Positions 35,607 through 45,900 of a stretch of DNA of 64,000 nucleotides are shown here, piece by piece (within the stretch, counting starts at the first letter, position 1; each line of letters begins with the position of its first letter). The stretch comes from Marixanthomonas ophiurae. Lineage in GTDB: Bacteria; Bacteroidota; Bacteroidia; Flavobacteriales; Flavobacteriaceae. The position numbers and the translations under genes are program-made. The stretch covers positions 1,612,001 through 1,676,000 of the forward strand of contig NZ_QVID01000001.1 of assembly GCF_003413745.1 (NCBI RefSeq), given 5' to 3'. A model generated the notes under the pieces. That model saw nothing but the letters and a program-made list of their open reading frames with translations, did no database searches and had not been told where the DNA came from.

Positions 35607-35978
35607 ATGAAATACAGCATTCCAGATAAAAGAGAACTAATCAAACCTGAAATTGAATTTCTAACTTATCTTTTTAAAAAAGCAAAACCCGAATGGAATA
35701 ATACAATCAGAAATCTGAAGGTAATTGCGAGATGTGGATGCGGAAATTGTCCCAGTATATTGTTTGAAAAAAGATTGGATTCGAAAATGCAAAAAGGGAA
35801 TTTAATAATAGATAGCGTTGGAAAAGGTAAAAATGATGAATTAATAGGAGTATCTGTTTTTGGAAATAACCAAATGCCCACTGAATTGGAATTTTATTCT
35901 ATAGACGGAAAATCTGAAATTATAGAAATGCCAAAAATTAAAACTCTGAAATTCATAATGCAAAAATCTAGTACGTAA
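35607..35978 (+). CDS. Hypothetical protein with a Cys cluster (CGCGNC)
   Basis: A 123-residue soluble protein with no signal peptide. Residues about 43-50 read RCGCGNCPS, three closely spaced cysteines that could bind a metal. The rest alternates basic and hydrophobic segments without a family I recognise. It stands alone between the rpsT terminator and coaD (convergent). The codon use looks like the neighbours. An isolated small gene of this sort can be accessory cargo; that is inference. Confidence 0.65.
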   Translation: MKYSIPDKRELIKPEIEFLTYLFKKAKPEWNNTIRNLKVIARCGCGNCPSILFEKRLDSKMQKGNLIIDSVGKGKNDELIGVSVFGNNQMPTELEFYSIDGKSEIIEMPKIKTLKFIMQKSST

Positions 35979-36007
35979 CCTCGAAACAATTCTTACGCTC
36001 CTTACTT

Positions 36008-36457
36008 TTAAACCTCAAAAGGCATCAAACTACTATAATCCCCGCCATTTCGAGCGATATCACGTACAATAGAAGAGGAAACGTGCGATACGGCTGGAGA
36101 AGCTACTAAAAACACACTTTCAACATCCATCACTTCGGCATTGGCTTGGGCGATGGTCTGCTCGTAGGTAAAGTCGGCGGTGTTGCGAACACCCCGAAGA
36201 ATATACTGTGCGTTTTCAGCTTTACAAAAATCTGCTGTGAGTCCTTTATACGTTTTTACAGTTACGGCATCATACTTTTTAAAAGCATCTTCAATAAACT
36301 GCTTTCGATCCTCAAGGGGGAACATATATTTTTTTTCAGCATTAACACCAATAGCGATGATTATTTCGTCAAACAAAGGCAACGCACGTTTTATAATATC
36401 AACATGACCTATTGTAATAGGATCAAAAGAACCAGGAAAAAGCGCACGTCTTTTCAT
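36008..36457 (-). CDS. coaD: Pantetheine-phosphate adenylyltransferase
   Basis: Penultimate enzyme of coenzyme A synthesis (4'-phosphopantetheine plus ATP to dephospho-CoA). The 149 residues have the nucleotidyltransferase motif PGSFDPITIGH near the N terminus, LRGVRNTADFTYE, and the C-terminal SSSIVRDIARNGGD. It lies 70 bases downstream of ddl on the same strand, a typical neighbourhood in flavobacteria. Confidence 0.95.
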   Translation of the reverse strand: MKRRALFPGSFDPITIGHVDIIKRALPLFDEIIIAIGVNAEKKYMFPLEDRKQFIEDAFKKYDAVTVKTYKGLTADFCKAENAQYILRGVRNTADFTYEQTIAQANAEVMDVESVFLVASPAVSHVSSSIVRDIARNGGDYSSLMPFEV

Positions 36458-36527
36458 TATAAAGCTGTTTTATGTTAATTATTTTTCTTCTAAAATATAT
36501 TTTCTAATAGCGAAGCGGTCTCACATC

Positions 36528-37505
36528 TTAGTCTAAAACATCATCTACCAAAATACTAAAAAATTCTGTAAGTGTCATTCCAGATTCGCGTACTTGTTGC
36601 GGTACAATACTTTCTGGTGATAAACCGGGATTGGTGTTGGTTTCAATAAAGTATGGGGTGCCTTTTTGTATAATAAAGTCACTTCGGCTAATGCCGGTCA
36701 TATTTAAAACTTCGTATATTTTCTTAGCTTCAGCTTGTATTTTCTGTGTTTCTTCTTCAGAAATACGTGCCGGCGTTATTTCTTCCGAAGCACCTAAATA
36801 TTTAGCTTCATAATCAAAAAACTCATTTTGCGAAACAATTTCAGTAGTTGGCAAAGCAACAATCTTTCCGTTATTTTTATACACACCTACTTGTACTTCG
36901 GTGCCTATTAAAGCGGTTTCAATTAACACCTCGTTATCTTCTTCGTAGGCTTTTTCAATAGCAGGAAGCAGTTCGTCCATTTCTTTTACTTTACTAACCC
37001 CAAAGCTAGAGCCAGCTCTATTTGGTTTTACAAAGCAAGGAAGGCCTACTTTTTTTATAATTTCCTCTTTATCTATGTTGCTACCTTTATTTACGTAATA
37101 GGAATTGGCGCAATTAATTCCGAAGCCTTTTAATACGGATAAACAATCTCGTTTATTAAAGCTCAATGCAGCTTGGTAATATCCAGCACTGGTTTGAGGA
37201 ACGCCTACTAGTCGTAAATATGCTTGAAGTTGCCCGTCTTCTCCAGGTGTACCGTGAATACAATTAAAAACAGCGTCGGGTTTTATAGTTGTTCCGTCTT
37301 TATCAAAACTGAAATCTTCCTTATGTACTGGATGCTTTGTTCCATCTTCTGAAACATAAAACCAACCTTCTTTTAGAATATGAATAGGATATGCGTGATA
37401 TTTGTCTTTATCTAAAAAATCGCAAACCATCGCTCCACTTTGTAGTGAAATTTCAAATTCGCTTGAATAACCGCCCATTGCGACGGCGATATGTTTTTTT
37501 GCCAT
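36528..37505 (-). CDS. ddl: D-alanine--D-alanine ligase
   Basis: ATP-grasp enzyme that joins two D-alanines for the peptidoglycan stem peptide. The 325 residues show GGYSSEFEISLQSG, the HGTPGEDG loop, VKPNRAGSSFGVSKV and the metal-binding region IETNTNPGLSPESIVPQQ. It is divergent from the PASTA protein gene and upstream of coaD. The pairing of ddl with a PASTA protein (which binds muropeptides in other bacteria) fits cell wall work. Confidence 0.95.
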   Translation of the reverse strand: MAKKHIAVAMGGYSSEFEISLQSGAMVCDFLDKDKYHAYPIHILKEGWFYVSEDGTKHPVHKEDFSFDKDGTTIKPDAVFNCIHGTPGEDGQLQAYLRLVGVPQTSAGYYQAALSFNKRDCLSVLKGFGINCANSYYVNKGSNIDKEEIIKKVGLPCFVKPNRAGSSFGVSKVKEMDELLPAIEKAYEEDNEVLIETALIGTEVQVGVYKNNGKIVALPTTEIVSQNEFFDYEAKYLGASEEITPARISEEETQKIQAEAKKIYEVLNMTGISRSDFIIQKGTPYFIETNTNPGLSPESIVPQQVRESGMTLTEFFSILVDDVLD

Positions 37506-37602
37506 ACCAAAAGTTTAAAAATAACGTTTAACAAAAATATGACTAATCCATAGAAAGATACTAACTTTGGGTTTGTTATTTTTGCCCATCAATATATAAT
37601 GT

Positions 37603-38223
37603 ATGACATTTTTCAGATTCCTCTTCACCAAAGCTTTTTTAAAACAATTGTTATTGGCCGTTTTGGCTTTAGTAGTCTTAAGTTTCCTTGTAATGTGGTG
37701 GCTTAAGGGGACTACTAACCACGGTCAAAAAATTGAAGTTCCTAGCTTGAGCAAGCTCTCTTTAGACCTTGTTGAAGACAAATTGAATGAAATGGATTTG
37801 CGTTACGAAATACTAGATTCTGCCAATTATAATCCAGATTTTCCTAAATACTCGGTAATTGAACAAATTCCGAAGGCTGGAAAATTTGTAAAAGAAGATC
37901 GAAAAATTTATTTGTATTTAAATCCTTCGGGCTATCGAAAGATTCAGGTTCCAAATGTTATAGGAAGAACACGCCGTCAAGCAGAACCTACTTTATTGGC
38001 AATGGGTTTTGAAATTGGTAAAATAAGTTACCGTCCCGATATAAGCGACCAAGTAAAAGAGCTTCGTTATAAGGGTGAAAGATTAGAGCCGGGTACCGAA
38101 ATACAAAAAACAGCAGTCATCGATCTAATTGTTGGTGATGAGTCATTAAACCGAGTGCAGGAAGCAAATGATGCTGTTGAAGAAGAAACACAACCTACCG
38201 AAACAGAAAACAATGACCAATAA
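37603..38223 (+). CDS. Membrane-anchored PASTA-domain protein
   Basis: A 206-residue protein with one N-terminal transmembrane helix (about residues 14-34, LLLAVLALVVLSFLVMWWL). Two PASTA repeats follow in the periplasm (about 42-110, IEVPSLSKLSL..., and 115-185, IQVPNVIGRTRRQAEPTL...), then an acidic tail. There is no kinase or transpeptidase domain, unlike classical PASTA proteins. PASTA repeats often bind peptidoglycan fragments. The 3' end overlaps the start of rluD by 11 bases. Confidence 0.9.
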   Translation: MTFFRFLFTKAFLKQLLLAVLALVVLSFLVMWWLKGTTNHGQKIEVPSLSKLSLDLVEDKLNEMDLRYEILDSANYNPDFPKYSVIEQIPKAGKFVKEDRKIYLYLNPSGYRKIQVPNVIGRTRRQAEPTLLAMGFEIGKISYRPDISDQVKELRYKGERLEPGTEIQKTAVIDLIVGDESLNRVQEANDAVEEETQPTETENNDQ

Positions 38224-39256
38224 TACTGAAGCGAATACAGAAGATTCCGGAAATGACGATTTGTATGAGCATTATCGCTATGTAGCCGATAAGGGTCAAC
38301 AACCGCTTAGGGTTGACAAATACCTGATGAACAGGATTGAAAATGCTACTCGTAATAAAATTCAGAAAGCTGCGAAAGACGGAAACATTCACGTAAATGA
38401 TGCTGCAGTAAAACAAAACTATAAGGTAAAGCCAGACGATGTGGTTACGGTTCTTTTTGAACATCCACCGTATGAAAACTTATTGGTTCCGGAAGATATC
38501 CCGATTGATATTGTATATGAAGATGATGATGTTTTAGTGGTTAATAAAGAGCCAGGAATGGTTGTCCATCCAGGTCATGGTAATTACAGTGGGACGTTAA
38601 TCAATGCGCTTACCTTTCATTTTGATAACCTTCCAAATAACAGTAGTAATCGCCCAGGTTTAGTACACCGAATTGACAAAGATACGAGCGGGCTTCTTGT
38701 AGTTGCTAAGACGGAAGAGGCCATGACGCATTTATCCAAACAGTTCTTCAATAAAACAACCGAGCGTGAATACGTGGCTTTAGTTTGGGGGAATGTAGAG
38801 GAAGAGTCGGGAACTGTTGAAGGGAATATTGGACGTCACCCAAAAAACAGATTGCAAAACACCGTTTTTGAAGATGATGACGATGAAGAAAGAGGAAAAC
38901 CTGCGGTTACTCATTTTAAAGTTTTAGAACGCTTAGGGTATGTAACCTTACTCTCTTGTAGGTTAGAAACCGGTAGAACACACCAAATTCGTGTACATTT
39001 AAAGCATATTGGTCATACATTATTTAATGACGAACGCTATGGAGGCGATAAAATTTTAAAAGGAACTACTTTTACAAAATACAAACAGTTTGTAGATAAT
39101 TGTTTTAAAGCATTGCCAAGACAAGCGTTGCATGCCAGAACATTAGGTTTTGTGCATCCCACCACAGGAGAAATGAAACGTTTTGAATCTCAAATACCAG
39201 ATGATATGGAAGCGTGTTTAGAGAAATGGCGAAACTATTCGAAGCACGCTATTTAA
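38213..39256 (+). CDS. rluD: RluD/RluA-family 23S rRNA pseudouridine synthase
   Basis: Isomerises uridines in rRNA. From the ATG at 38213 (347 residues) there is an N-terminal S4 domain (about 24-85, LRVDKYLMNRI...). The catalytic domain has HRIDKDTSGLLVVAK, where the Asp is the nucleophile, and CRLETGRTHQIRVHLKHIGHTL. A start at 38168 is possible but would add 15 residues inside the PASTA gene; the later ATG overlaps the PASTA stop in the usual coupled manner. A bidirectional terminator follows. Confidence 0.9.
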   Translation: MTNNTEANTEDSGNDDLYEHYRYVADKGQQPLRVDKYLMNRIENATRNKIQKAAKDGNIHVNDAAVKQNYKVKPDDVVTVLFEHPPYENLLVPEDIPIDIVYEDDDVLVVNKEPGMVVHPGHGNYSGTLINALTFHFDNLPNNSSNRPGLVHRIDKDTSGLLVVAKTEEAMTHLSKQFFNKTTEREYVALVWGNVEEESGTVEGNIGRHPKNRLQNTVFEDDDDEERGKPAVTHFKVLERLGYVTLLSCRLETGRTHQIRVHLKHIGHTLFNDERYGGDKILKGTTFTKYKQFVDNCFKALPRQALHARTLGFVHPTTGEMKRFESQIPDDMEACLEKWRNYSKHAI

Positions 39257-39274
39257 TTGGTTAAATAGAATAAT

Positions 39275-39307
39275 AAAAAATCCGAAGCAACTTGCTTCGG
39301 ATTTTTT
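39275..39307. terminator. Bidirectional terminator between rluD and the FG-GAP protein
   Basis: A 16-base perfect stem (AAAAAATCCGAAGCAA and its complement) with A and T runs on either side, so it can stop both the rluD transcript and the convergent T9SS cargo gene. Confidence 0.88.
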
Positions 39308-39329
39308 ATTGGTTGTAAAAGATTGTTTA

Positions 39330-41090
39330 TTACTTTTTCACCCATTTAGCTGTGAACGTTTTATTTCCGTTAGAAATATTCACTAAATATAACCCGCTAC
39401 TTAAGTCTTTAAAATTATACTGAATAGCTTCGTTTTTTGAAATGCTTCTTTCTTCAGAAAAAACCTGCTTTCCATCAATAGTATAAAGTGAGATGGTAGC
39501 ATTTTCAAGCGCTATCGATAAGTTTAAATTTAAAATACCATTTGAAGGGTTTGGGGTAAGGTTGATAGAGGTACTAGAAAACTCTTCAACTCCTGCGATA
39601 ATTTCAGGAACTACCAATCCATCTCTGGAGTTGCTGCCTTTATATCCATTGCGTCTAATTTTATTTTCATCATACGGTACATTTAAATTATAAGTGGTTA
39701 CATATGATGAATCAATTCCTTGACCAAAAGTCTGTGTATACGAATTTGCAGTAAGATCCATCATGCCATCATCGTCTACATCGCCAATAACAGCTCCATT
39801 TAAAAAGGTAAAACCACGTGGTCGTAAAGGGAATCCATCAATTTCACCACTACCATCTATAGAATATGCGTGAATATAACCATCACCTTCAGCATCGGTA
39901 AGGGTGCTTGGAAAAATAACTTCTAAAACACCATCATTGTTGATATCGGCAATACTCAAAACTCCTTCAGTACCTCCGTATTTTGAAATAGGAAAGTTAT
40001 CGATATTTTCACCATCTGGTGTAAGTCCATAAACTACATCAAGAGGAGTACCGTCGTTACTAGTGTTTCTGTCAGACATAAAAATTTCAAACGTTTCATC
40101 TCCATCTATATCAAGAACTGTTGCTGGAGAGTATGTCCATCCTCCTAGTGCAATAGGCCATCCTGGGTAATAAGTTGCGTCGTGGTTTAAAACATAAAAT
40201 CCAGCTGCATTACCGTGGTTACTGCCTATAATTTCTAAGTCATCATCACCGTCTAAATCTGCTAGAATAGGAGATTGGTAGGAGTATGAAATATTTGGGT
40301 CTGCTAATGGAAAATTCGGGAAAAGCTGTCCTTGATTGTCATAAATACGCATCCCAGTTGAAGAGGTGGCAATAACAACATCGTTATTTCCGTCGTTATC
40401 CACATCGCCAATGGAAGGAGTAAAAGCAGGAGTAGCATCTACTTGTACTGGCCAATTGCTATTAATTGGTGTCCCATCCATATTTATGGCATGAACATAG
40501 CCTTCAGCACTTCCAGCACGTTCACCGGTTATAATGTCTAACGTTCCGTTACCATCTAAATCTGCTACGGCTGGAGCGTTTATCATCCAGTGATCATCAA
40601 AATTTAATGGCCAACCTGGTAAGTCTTCTCCATTATTATCTTTTAAATAAACACGACCTACGGTGGTAGGATAACCCGTGTTAACAATTATTTCATGATT
40701 TCCATCATCATCAAGGTCTACAACAGTCGGTGGTAATAAAATAGGGCCTAAAACTGTTTTCTCCCAAAGAATGGTTCCATCACCTTCTAAGGCATATAGC
40801 GTGGTGTCAATCCCGTACAGGATTTCATCAACCCCATCATTGTCAATATCTGCTAACGTTGTCCCTCGCGAATTTTTTATGGTAGGATTGGCTTCTCTAC
40901 CAAACTTAAACAAGACATCGGCTTGTTGTTTGTTTTGTGTTGCATTATAATTTTTTGGAAGTTGTACGTCTTCAACTTCAATTGTTCCATTTTCAGTTAA
41001 TTTAGCTTTTTTTCCTATTTCAGTTTGTGCTGTAATAGCGGTTACACCGATAAAAGTGGCTAAACAACTGAGGAGTACATGTTTTTTCAT
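39330..41090 (-). CDS. Secreted FG-GAP/VCBS repeat protein with T9SS sorting domain
   Basis: A 586-residue exported protein with a signal peptide (to about residue 21). At least eight FG-GAP-like blades follow, each with a calcium-loop motif such as DIDNDGVDE, DLDDDGNHE, DLDGNGTLD, DVDNDGNND and DVDDDGMMD. These suggest a beta-propeller. The last 75 residues are a type IX sorting domain (TPNPSNG, IDGKQVF, GLYLVNI, ending WVKK). It is likely on the cell surface or released, with binding or adhesion as the probable role. It stands alone. Confidence 0.88.
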   Translation of the reverse strand: MKKHVLLSCLATFIGVTAITAQTEIGKKAKLTENGTIEVEDVQLPKNYNATQNKQQADVLFKFGREANPTIKNSRGTTLADIDNDGVDEILYGIDTTLYALEGDGTILWEKTVLGPILLPPTVVDLDDDGNHEIIVNTGYPTTVGRVYLKDNNGEDLPGWPLNFDDHWMINAPAVADLDGNGTLDIITGERAGSAEGYVHAINMDGTPINSNWPVQVDATPAFTPSIGDVDNDGNNDVVIATSSTGMRIYDNQGQLFPNFPLADPNISYSYQSPILADLDGDDDLEIIGSNHGNAAGFYVLNHDATYYPGWPIALGGWTYSPATVLDIDGDETFEIFMSDRNTSNDGTPLDVVYGLTPDGENIDNFPISKYGGTEGVLSIADINNDGVLEVIFPSTLTDAEGDGYIHAYSIDGSGEIDGFPLRPRGFTFLNGAVIGDVDDDGMMDLTANSYTQTFGQGIDSSYVTTYNLNVPYDENKIRRNGYKGSNSRDGLVVPEIIAGVEEFSSTSINLTPNPSNGILNLNLSIALENATISLYTIDGKQVFSEERSISKNEAIQYNFKDLSSGLYLVNISNGNKTFTAKWVKK

Positions 41091-41259
41091 TATTTTATGT
41101 TTAAAGTTATTTCCTAAAAGTATTTATAAGAATCTCTTCCAAAAGTTAATAATTTCTTAATTATATATTAATGTGTTAAAAATATTTCTTTATAGGTAAT
41201 AATAATAGGCTTATTAAAAATATAAAACTGTTGAAATATGATTAAAGACTTATTTAATT

Positions 41260-41267
41260 TATTTTTG
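41260..41267 (+). promoter_or_regulatory. Candidate -7 box of the yaaA-UDG pair
   Basis: TATTTTTG matches TAnnTTTG and ends 17 bases before the yaaA ATG. The nearest TTG (41231-41233) is 26 bases upstream, outside the usual spacer. Confidence 0.4.
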
Positions 41268-41284
41268 AGTTAAAACAAATAGTT

Positions 41285-42046
41285 ATGAAAATTGTAGTAT
41301 CGCCAGCTAAAACATTAGATTATAAAAGTGACTTGCCCACAAAAAAAACTACACAGCCAGAGTTTATTGAAGAAGCTGAAATATTGAATAATAAGCTAGC
41401 GCGTAAAACTAAAAAAGAAGTGGCGAAACTTATGAGTATAAGCGATAAGTTAGCTGATTTAAATTACCAACGGTACAAAGAGTTTTCCATTCCTTTTACA
41501 AAAAAGAATGCTCGCCCAGCAGTATATGCCTTTGCAGGTGATGTTTATAATGGTTTAGATGCTTACACCATTCCTGAGAAAAAGCTAGATAGCCTACAGA
41601 ATACCTTGCGTATCCTATCAGGTATGTATGGAATTTTAAAACCATTAGATTTAATGCAGCCTTATAGACTTGAAATGGGAACAAACCTAAAAATACAAAA
41701 CCATAAAAATTTATATGAATTTTGGGGAAACACATTAACCGAATCTTTAAATAAAGAAATGAAAGATGGTGAGTTATTTATAAACCTAGCCAGTAACGAA
41801 TATTTTAAGGTTATTAATACAAAAGAATTAAAAGCCCCTGTAATCTCACCAATTTTTAAAGATTTTAAAAATGGAAAATTAAAAATAATTGCTTTCTATG
41901 CTAAAAAGGCAAGAGGAAGTATGGTGCGATATATTATTGATAAGAATATAAAAACATTAAAAGGAATTAAAGGGTTCGATTATGATGGATATTCATATAG
42001 TGAAGAATATACTGAAAACGAAAACGAACCCGTATTTATTCGCTAA
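41285..42046 (+). CDS. yaaA: Peroxide stress protein YaaA (UPF0246)
   Basis: A 253-residue member of the YaaA/DUF328 family. In E. coli YaaA limits intracellular iron and DNA damage under hydrogen peroxide. The N terminus [13 protein letters not shown] and the central [34 protein letters not shown] and [15 protein letters not shown] are all family hallmarks. The stop overlaps the ATG of the following uracil glycosylase-like gene by one base (TAATG), so translation is coupled. Confidence 0.93.
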   Translation: MKIVVSPAKTLDYKSDLPTKKTTQPEFIEEAEILNNKLARKTKKEVAKLMSISDKLADLNYQRYKEFSIPFTKKNARPAVYAFAGDVYNGLDAYTIPEKKLDSLQNTLRILSGMYGILKPLDLMQPYRLEMGTNLKIQNHKNLYEFWGNTLTESLNKEMKDGELFINLASNEYFKVINTKELKAPVISPIFKDFKNGKLKIIAFYAKKARGSMVRYIIDKNIKTLKGIKGFDYDGYSYSEEYTENENEPVFIR

Positions 42047-42711
42047 TGTTTAAGCATACACATCCATATCCTCCTTTTATACCCGAAAATGCGACTAAAT
42101 TAATAGTGGGAACGTTACCGCCTCCTCGCTTTACTACTAAGGAGTATAAACCTGGTGATGTTAATTTTTGTTACGGAAGTAGGGATGGTCAATTGTGGCC
42201 TATTTTAAATCAACTGTTCAACTTAAATCTTTCTTTTGAAACTACCGACGAAGCGATAAAAGAACGTAAGGATTTTCTTCGAAAAGAAAAGATAGGTATT
42301 TGCGATATGGTTTCCATGGCCTATCGTGACAAAGTGGATGCTTCAGACATAGGCATGCAAAAAGTAGTATTACGAGATTTAATAAAAATCCTTCAAGAAA
42401 ACCCAACAGTACATACCTTATTATTCACTGGCGGAAACAGTAAAAACGGTCCAGAATATTTTTTCAGAAAAAAGTTGAAAGAATACAATTTGAAATTAAA
42501 AATTGTTAAAAATACCGTTCCTCGAATACATGAATTTCTTCTTCCCAAAGCGTCAAGAATAATAAAAACGGTTTCACTTACTGCTCCTTCAGGAGCAGCA
42601 AACCGTGCGGTTGGCAGTCTCCAAGAATATAAAAAAATGAAAGCTGAAAATCCATCAATAACTACAATTGATTTTAGGATTTGGCAATATGCTCCACATT
42701 TTAAAAAGTAA
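42046..42711 (+). CDS. Uracil-DNA glycosylase superfamily protein
   Basis: A 221-residue protein with superfamily motifs: IVGTLPPPRFT at the N terminus as the motif I region, DVNFCYGSRDGQLWPIL, and a late LTAPSGAANRAVG that matches the SPS-type DNA-intercalation motif. It probably excises uracil or another deaminated base; the substrate is not decided by sequence. Overlap with yaaA suggests a joint oxidative DNA damage response. Confidence 0.8.
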   Translation: MFKHTHPYPPFIPENATKLIVGTLPPPRFTTKEYKPGDVNFCYGSRDGQLWPILNQLFNLNLSFETTDEAIKERKDFLRKEKIGICDMVSMAYRDKVDASDIGMQKVVLRDLIKILQENPTVHTLLFTGGNSKNGPEYFFRKKLKEYNLKLKIVKNTVPRIHEFLLPKASRIIKTVSLTAPSGAANRAVGSLQEYKKMKAENPSITTIDFRIWQYAPHFKK

Positions 42712-42916
42712 CGATACTTTTATAAGAATTTTAATTTTTTTTCAAAAATTTTAAAATTCTATTTCGATTTAAATAAAGTTACTTGCTTATAAGTCAGAAT
42801 TTTACATCTTTTGTGCCAATGTCCTGTGTTGATGTGGTTTCTTTATTCTTTTTATTAACATAATTTTTAAGTATATTAACGCCATATTAACTGTTAAATT
42901 AAATTTTATACAACTT

Positions 42917-45900
42917 ATGAAAAAAATTACTTTACTAATGGCGTTTATGGTCACGTGCTTTACGTGGCAAACCAATGCCCAAACGTACAACGGGGATGGG
43001 AACCCTCAGCCAATTGACCCTCCTGTTAATGTTAGCTCTGTAGCTAATGTTTCATTGACTGGAAATATAGGTGTCAATCCTTTAGATTACACTGTTGACA
43101 ATGTTATGTTAGATATAACACATAGCTATGATGGAGATGTAGAATTGAGACTAGTATCTCCAGCAGGAACTAGTTTAGACTTATCTATCGCAAATGGTGG
43201 TTCTGGTGAAAATTATACCAATACTGTATTTGAAGATGGTGGTGCCGATATTACTGCAGCTTCTGCTCCTTTTACTGGTGTTTATGAGCCAGAAGGAGGA
43301 ACATTTGCAGCTACTTTTGATGGAGAACCTATTAATGGAAACTGGACATTAGAAGTTTTTGATAACTTCGGAGGATTGGATAGCGGAACTTTAAACTCCT
43401 ATTCAATCACTTTTTCTCAAATAACTATTGGCGATCCACCGGTTATTGCATGTCCATCTGATATTATGGCCGATACAGACCCAGGAGAATGTGGTGCTAT
43501 TGTTAATTTTGCAGATGCAATTGCTACTGATACCGAAGATGGTATAATTGGTACAACTCAAACCCTAGGGCCACTTACAGGAGAACAATTTCCTACAGGT
43601 GATACTATTGTAGAATTTACTGCAGAAGATAGTGACGGTAATGTTGTTACTTGTCAGTTTACTGTAACGGTAACCGATATGGAAGCTCCAGAAGCTTTAT
43701 GTCAAAACCTGACATTAGAATTAATGGGTGGTAGTTCTGTTTCTATTGCACCATCAGATATAGATAATGGTTCTTCAGATAACTGTGGAATTGTTGATTA
43801 TTCATTAGATCAAGATACTTTTACTTGTGCAGATATAGGTGAGAACACCGTTACCTTAACAGTTACAGATGAAGAAGGTAATTCTTCAACATGTACTGCT
43901 ACTGTAACTATTGAAGATAATACAGCACCAGAAATCACTTGTATAGGTGAACCTGGGATTTTTAATATATTGGAAGAATTTGAAGGAGCCTCTATACCAG
44001 CTGGCTGGACAACTGTTATTGAAGCAGGTGTTCAAGACTGGACCTTTGGTTCTGGCGTTATGCCTCTTGGAGATCCTTTTCCAACCAATGCAGCTATTTT
44101 TGATGACGATGCAGCAGGTAATGGTGAAGTGAACTTAGCAAGATTAGTTTCTCCTGCTTATGATATTTCAGCAGCTGTTTCAGCTGACGTTTCTTTTGAT
44201 TATGCTATCCAAGACTTTGTTGGAAGCGGTACTTTCCTTGTAGAAGCATGGGACGGATCTGCTTGGCAAGAAGTTTTATTTATAGATGAACAAGATGTTA
44301 ACCCAACTAATTCAGGGGCTATTGATATGATGCCATTTGCCAACCCAGACTTCCAAGTACGTTTTACGTATGATGACGAAGGTGCTTGGGCTTGGGGAGC
44401 TGGAGTGGATAACTTTGCTCTAAATTATGAGTTGGCTACTTCTCCACCATTAGATGTTGTTTTAGATGCAAGCGGAAATGCAACGATTCCTGCATCCGAT
44501 CTTATACAAACAGTTGACGAGGCTTGTGGTTATGTTGTAACCGTAGGTGGACCAGCTACCGGTGGTGGGTCAACTACTGAAACACTTGAAACTACTTTTG
44601 TAGGTGGAAATGGTCTTGATGGAAATATGTTTGATATTGTAGCCATTAATGAAGTTACTGTTAATTCGTTTGACGTAAACCTTGATACTGGAATTACCGA
44701 TGATGTAGAGGTATATTACAAATCAGGGACATGGGTAGGTTTTGAAGAAGATGCTGCTGCGTGGACATTGATTGGTACTGCTAATGTTACATCAGCTGGT
44801 GATGGTCTTCCAACACCATTAAACCTAAGTTTAGGACAAACAATTGCTGCCGGTGATACTGGTGCATTTTATGTAACTACAACTTCAGGAGGAATGAACT
44901 ACACAAACGGAACAGCAAACGGTACCGTATTTGCTTCTGACGATAATATTGAGTTTTTAGAAGGTTCAGGTAAATCGTACCCTTTTGGTGTTTCTACATT
45001 TGACGCTCGTGTTTTCAACGGAAATATTATTTATGATGTAGGACCACAAATAGATAGTGATGTTAGTTTTGACTGCTCTATGTTAGGAGAAAATGAAGTT
45101 GAAGTATTTGTTACTGACGATAGTGGAAACTTCTCTTCTTGTACAGCAACAGTTAATATTATAGATGAAACTGCACCAATTATTACTTGTGCAGGAAACC
45201 CAGGACCTATATCAGTTCTAGAGGAATTTGAAGATGCTTCTGTTCCTTCTGGATGGAGTACTGTTATTGAAGCAGGTGTTGCAGACTGGACATTTGGTTC
45301 GGGCGATATGCCAATTGGTGATGATTTCCCAAGTAACGCAGCTATTTTTGATGACGATGAAGCTGGAAATGGAGAAACCAACTTAGTTAGATTATTATCT
45401 CCTATTTATAATACTAGTGGAGCTAGTACCGCTTCTCTTTCTTTCGATTATGCTTTTCAAGAAGTAGCTAGTGGAGAGACACTTTCAGTAGAGGTTTGGG
45501 ATGGATCAGCTTGGCAAGAAATCTTGCTTGTAGATGTAGATACAGACCTAACAAATACTGGAGCAATCGATATGTTGCCTTATTTAAATAATGATTTCCA
45601 AGTTCGCTTTTCTTACGATGATGCAGGTGCTTGGGGCTGGGGTGCCGGAATCGATAACGTTCAGATAGATTATGAAGTAACTGACATAACGGCTATCGAC
45701 ATACCACTTGGACCTGACGGGACAGCAACAATCGATCCTAACAGCTTGATTCAAGGTGTGGATGAAGCTTGTGGAATTGCCACTGTAGCTTCTGATATCA
45801 CTGAAGTGAGTTGTGCCGATATTGGTACGCCTATGACAATTACAATTTTTGCAAGTGATGCAAGTGGAAACATAGCCTCTTGTACTGCTGAAATTAACGT

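Noticed and set aside
43946-45675. Duplicated DNA as a mobile element
   Set aside because: Both copies stay in frame within one gene and encode the same extracellular module, with no transposase or terminal repeats.
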